Shown here: one piece after another, positions 48,243-64,000 of the stretch
Layout of the letters: each line of letters starts with the position of its first letter
Position numbering within the stretch: the first letter of the stretch is position 1
DNA from: Apteryx mantelli
Taxonomy: Eukaryota; Chordata; Aves; Apterygiformes; Apterygidae
Direction: 5' to 3'
DNA: 64,000 bases
Assembly (NCBI RefSeq): GCF_036417845.1
Contig: NC_089990.1
Coordinates: 3,360,001 to 3,424,000, forward strand
Program-made: the position numbers and the translations under genes
The notes under the pieces: generated by a model
The model's database searches: none
What the model was told of the DNA's origin: nothing
Seen by the model: only the letters and a program-made list of their open reading frames with translations

Positions 48243-48256
48243 GGGGGGGGGGGGGG
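48243..48256. repeat. G14 run in PRPS1 upstream island
   Basis: Fourteen G residues just upstream of the first CCAAT box. It can form a G-quadruplex and is prone to length error. Confidence 0.85.
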
Positions 48257-48259
48257 CTC

Positions 48260-61028
<12,769 letters not shown>

Positions 61029-61889
61029 CAACAGATGCCAGCTGCTGCTTGTATGGCTTTTTTTAAAACCAAAAGTTGTTCGGCTTGTTATAAAGTTCAG
61101 TAGAAGACTCTGCTTGTTCCAGTGCAGTTCTCCACAGCTGCTCCTGCATAAGTCAGGCTTACTGACTCTGATCCCAACACTGGGAGGTTGGGGGGAGGCT
61201 CATCTCTGTAACACTCCAACTCCACCAGCAGCCTTGTGCATTGGGGCTCGTCAGTAGTATTGACTCAACACTGCAGATCTGTGGAGAGCAGGACTGACAC
61301 ATGGCTAATTGCCACAACTATTTTTGGAGGGGGGTGGGGAAGGGAGAGGGTTTGTCTGTGGGCAGGGTTAGATGATCTGGCATGCGCACCCTGAATTGTT
61401 TGGGAAGTGGAGCTCCCTAGGACATGTTGGTCTGGATCTACAGCAAGAGCCAGAGAGACTGCTGACTGTCTTTACCACTCTGTACCTGACAGAAGCCCTT
61501 GAAGAGGGATGGGGAAGGCTTGCATCTTGGCCAAGCTTATCCCTTGGGCACACCTCAGGGTGGGAGGTGGTTCTGCTACAGCTTCTTCCCATGAAAGGAG
61601 GTCAGTGTAGCTTGCAAACTTGAATTAATCTGAATTATTGAAGAAATGCTATGCCCTTTAACATGCTACACAGCAAAACTAAGGTGAGAGCGTAGCATGT
61701 TCAGTAGTGCTTTGCTGCATTAACTCAGTGGTGAAAAGGTGCATCCTGGACAAGCACTCTTCTTCCTGACTTGTATGTAGAGGGCTCCTGGTGGCTGTGT
61801 GCTCTAGTTCCTAGCATAGGCTAAATCAAATAGGCTAAAACCTTTGCAGTTACTGTTAGCCTTGCTAGAGACTAGAGGACTGCTGTCAT

Positions 61890-62148
61890 GTACTGTAGTT
61901 GCAATGGGCACAAACTGAAACACAGACACTTCCATCTTAACATGAGGAAAAACTTCTTCACTGTGAGGGTGACAGAGCACTGGAACAGGTTGCCCCGAGA
62001 GGTGGTGGAGTCTCCTTCTCTGGAGATATTCAAAATGCGCCTGGATGCAATCCTGTGCAATGTGCTCTAGGTGACCCTGCTTGAGCAGGGGGGTTGGACT
62101 AGATGATCTCCAGAGGTCCCTTCCAACCTCAGTGATTCTGTGATTCTG
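61890..62148 (+). mobile_element. CR1 LINE, 5'-truncated 3' end, sense
   Basis: The segment encodes the C-terminal part of CR1 ORF2. It reads [20 protein letters not shown] and [18 protein letters not shown] up to a TAG at 62068. After it comes the characteristic CR1 3' UTR (GGGGGTTGGACTAGATGATC, then TCCCTTCCAACCTC). The element ends in the diagnostic 8-bp tail repeat GATTCTGTGATTCTG at 62134-62148. Only about 260 bp of the multi-kb element remains, so it is dead. It is embedded in the PRPS1 3' UTR in the sense direction. Confidence 0.95.
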
Positions 62149-63086
62149 CACCTTGATTTGCTGTGCAAAAGTACCTTGATCCTTTTTCGCCAGTACGTTA
62201 GTAAACTGAGCCTCTTGACCCTTAGTAGCATAGTCATTGCATCTAGCAAGTGCCTGCTCAGTAGACTGACATGGGGTGACCTACTGTGCAACAGCTTTGT
62301 GTCCAGCTGTCTTTGCCTCTGAAGGCTGTCTGCAATCCTGTTGTCCCGTAAGTTACTGACATTCTCATTGCTTGTCCTGGACACTATCTGCCTTGCCTTG
62401 AACGTGTTGCTCATTCCAATAACAACTTTGCAAGGGATCTTGAAAACTATGGAGGATGAGAGGTTGCAGGACTACAGAGCCTGAAGAAGCCTCTGCAGTG
62501 GATCTGATGCAGCAAATAATGAGAAGAGCTTGTGGCAATGGGTTGAAGAGGCTTGTGATATGTAGTACTGGGAAAAGTGTGGATCTAACTCCAATCTGAC
62601 AGGCAGCAAAGTGCCTGAAAGAAAAATACCAAAACTAGAGCTGGCTGAGGCTCCTGGATATAAAATAAGTATCATCCAAAACTTGAATGCATGGTAACTG
62701 TACCAGACAATCTTAAGGTAAACTGTTAAGTCTCTCCTGGACCCTTACAGGGGTTATAGACCAAGCTATTTTATGCAGTCTGGTTTTTACAAGCACTCCT
62801 CTTTGATTTGTTTTTGATATTAGGGAAGGGAAAAAGGGTAGAGAAGGAACTTGAAATTGCTTGCTAGGATAGCCAGCATGGCTTTGAGAGGCTAGGGGCT
62901 GGGGAGTAAGTGGAACTAACTGAAAACATTGGTCAAGATCTAGGGAAGTACTTCTTTAGTTGTGCCTTTATAGAAGACTTCTCCCCTCTCCCATCCTAAA
63001 ACTCCTGTCCTGTGGCAACTTTAACACTTCTATTACAGTGTAGGGTTTTTTCTTTTGTATAAGAATTGGTGTTTGTCTGGAAAGTG

Positions 63087-63099
63087 TGTGTGTGTGTGT
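63087..63099. repeat. TG dinucleotide microsatellite
   Basis: About six to seven TG/GT units in the PRPS1 3' UTR. Confidence 0.8.
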
Positions 63100-63271
63100 C
63101 TGTTCTGCTTCTTTGCTTTGCATCCTGCACTGAGCTCTACTGAGTCTGATTCCTGCCTCCTACATTGGAGCCCCTGCTGCTGCACTGCCAATGCCCCGAG
63201 AGCCAGGACATCAGCAGCGGTGTGAGGATTTTCAGCAGCCTTTGTGTTAAACTTAAGACCTTGATGAAGGA

Positions 63272-63277
63272 ATTAAA
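63272..63277 (+). terminator. PRPS1: PRPS1 polyadenylation signal ATTAAA
   Basis: ATTAAA is followed within about 15 bases by a CA cleavage context and then by a T/G-containing stretch (GGCCTCTGTTCAT). It is the only canonical or near-canonical hexamer in good context in the first 2.3 kb after the stop. Confidence 0.6.
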
Positions 63278-63299
63278 CTTTTATTTAAAAACCATGGCC

Positions 63300-64000
63300 T
63301 CTGTTCATAAATGCTTCCAAAACTCTACAAAGGTGATGCGCATCTTCTGAGTTGGGTCCCTTGTAAGGTAGATCATAGAATAGTATAGTTTGGAAGGAAC
63401 CTTGGGAGGGTTTGACCTTCTTAAAGCAGGGCTGACTTTGAGGTTTAACTTTGCTGTGCTCCCTTTGCATGGAAGAAAATGCTTGGGACCAAGCTATTTT
63501 CCTAGGGTCCAGTGACTCTTGTCTCTATCTGATTTCCTGGACTTAATTCTGTTAGAGGTGGCAGTGCAATTTTTCTTGTACTGTTCTACTATGTATCTGA
63601 GCTGATCGGTTCAAATAATGTCCAGGTAGGGGAAAACATGAATAGTTTAGCAAGTTTGAATGAAATGTTGCTAAGTATCATGTACAAGGCTAATGATTTG
63701 AAGCAGCAGGATTATGCACTGAGAAATGCTTGTTTTAACTAAACCATGATCCTTTTGTATTGCATGTTGTAAATCTCAAATATAAATGAGGTCAAGGGGA
63801 TGAGATGGTATCTCTAGAGAAAGGTCTTTTGCCTTACAGTAGACTCTGGCTTAGGTTCAACCCTTGTTTGGGGAAACGGGGCCATGGGCTTAGTGGGACC
63901 TCTGCTTGGGACCACCACTGTCATTTTTATGTTAAAACATACTTCAGAACTGTACCAAGAATACCTGAATTGTGCATTTTTCCCCACAAACAGCTGGAAA
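63300..64000. other. Downstream flank of PRPS1
   Basis: Apart from the CR1 scrap at 63371-63450, no gene, RNA or element is recognised up to the window end. Confidence 0.6.
63371..63450 (-). mobile_element. Degraded CR1 fragment, antisense
   Basis: ATCATAGAATAGTATAGTTTGGAAGGAACCTT resembles the reverse complement of the CR1 3' tail. It is followed by AAAGCAGGGCTGACTTTGAGGTT, a phrase seen in antisense copies of some avian CR1 subfamilies. The right border is unclear. It lies just downstream of the PRPS1 polyadenylation signal. Confidence 0.55.

Larger units (their letters stand above)
61029..63290 (+). other. PRPS1: PRPS1 3' UTR
   Basis: Runs from the stop codon to just past ATTAAA at 63272. 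It holds a CR1 fragment at about 61890-62148 and a TG microsatellite near 63087-63099. No AATAAA occurs earlier in this stretch, supporting one long 3' UTR, though usage of other signals cannot be excluded. Confidence 0.6.

Overview
The window is vertebrate nuclear DNA, almost certainly from a bird. A 5'-truncated CR1 retrotransposon with the avian 3' tail lies near 62 kb, and a second antisense CR1 scrap lies near 63.4 kb. The first ~30 kb is extremely GC-rich, introns are compact, and the two recognisable genes are vertebrate multi-exon genes. Both lie on the + strand.

Gene 1 is FRMPD3, which encodes a PDZ + FERM scaffold protein. Fourteen coding exons (15888-38448) join in frame with GT/AG borders into a 1708-residue protein: PDZ domain, FERM domain, a long scaffold tail holding a PPxxFR motif and glutamine runs, and a helical C-terminus. 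A CpG island with CGG runs at about 200-1300, ending in a good splice donor at 1189/1190, is the likely promoter and non-coding first exon. It is separated from the PDZ exon by a ~14.7-kb GC-rich intron that holds an 88-bp minisatellite. The 3' UTR probably runs to about 40.5 kb.

The interval from about 40.5 to 47.2 kb is AT-richer, gene-free DNA. It ends in a decaying 45-bp minisatellite (about 47.25-47.97 kb) just upstream of the next CpG island.

Gene 2 is PRPS1 (48856-61028), ribose-phosphate pyrophosphokinase 1. Seven exons join exactly into 318 residues with all metal, ATP and PRPP-loop residues present. Its promoter has CCAAT boxes, an E-box, a GC box, a TATA-like element and a YY1/initiator element. 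An inverted pair of ACTACAACTCCC elements lies at the start of intron 1. The ~2.2-kb 3' UTR carries the CR1 fragment and probably ends after ATTAAA at 63272.

The genes are not metabolically linked. Their adjacency is the FRMPD3-PRPS1 half of a vertebrate paralogon whose other half is FRMPD4-PRPS2. I found no unknown protein-coding system. The most unusual items are non-coding: two minisatellites open in many reading frames, a start-stop ATGTGATG at the FRMPD3 start, a possible intronic first exon at 25485, a tRNA-like half next to a long hairpin, and the inverted ACTACAACTCCC pair in PRPS1.
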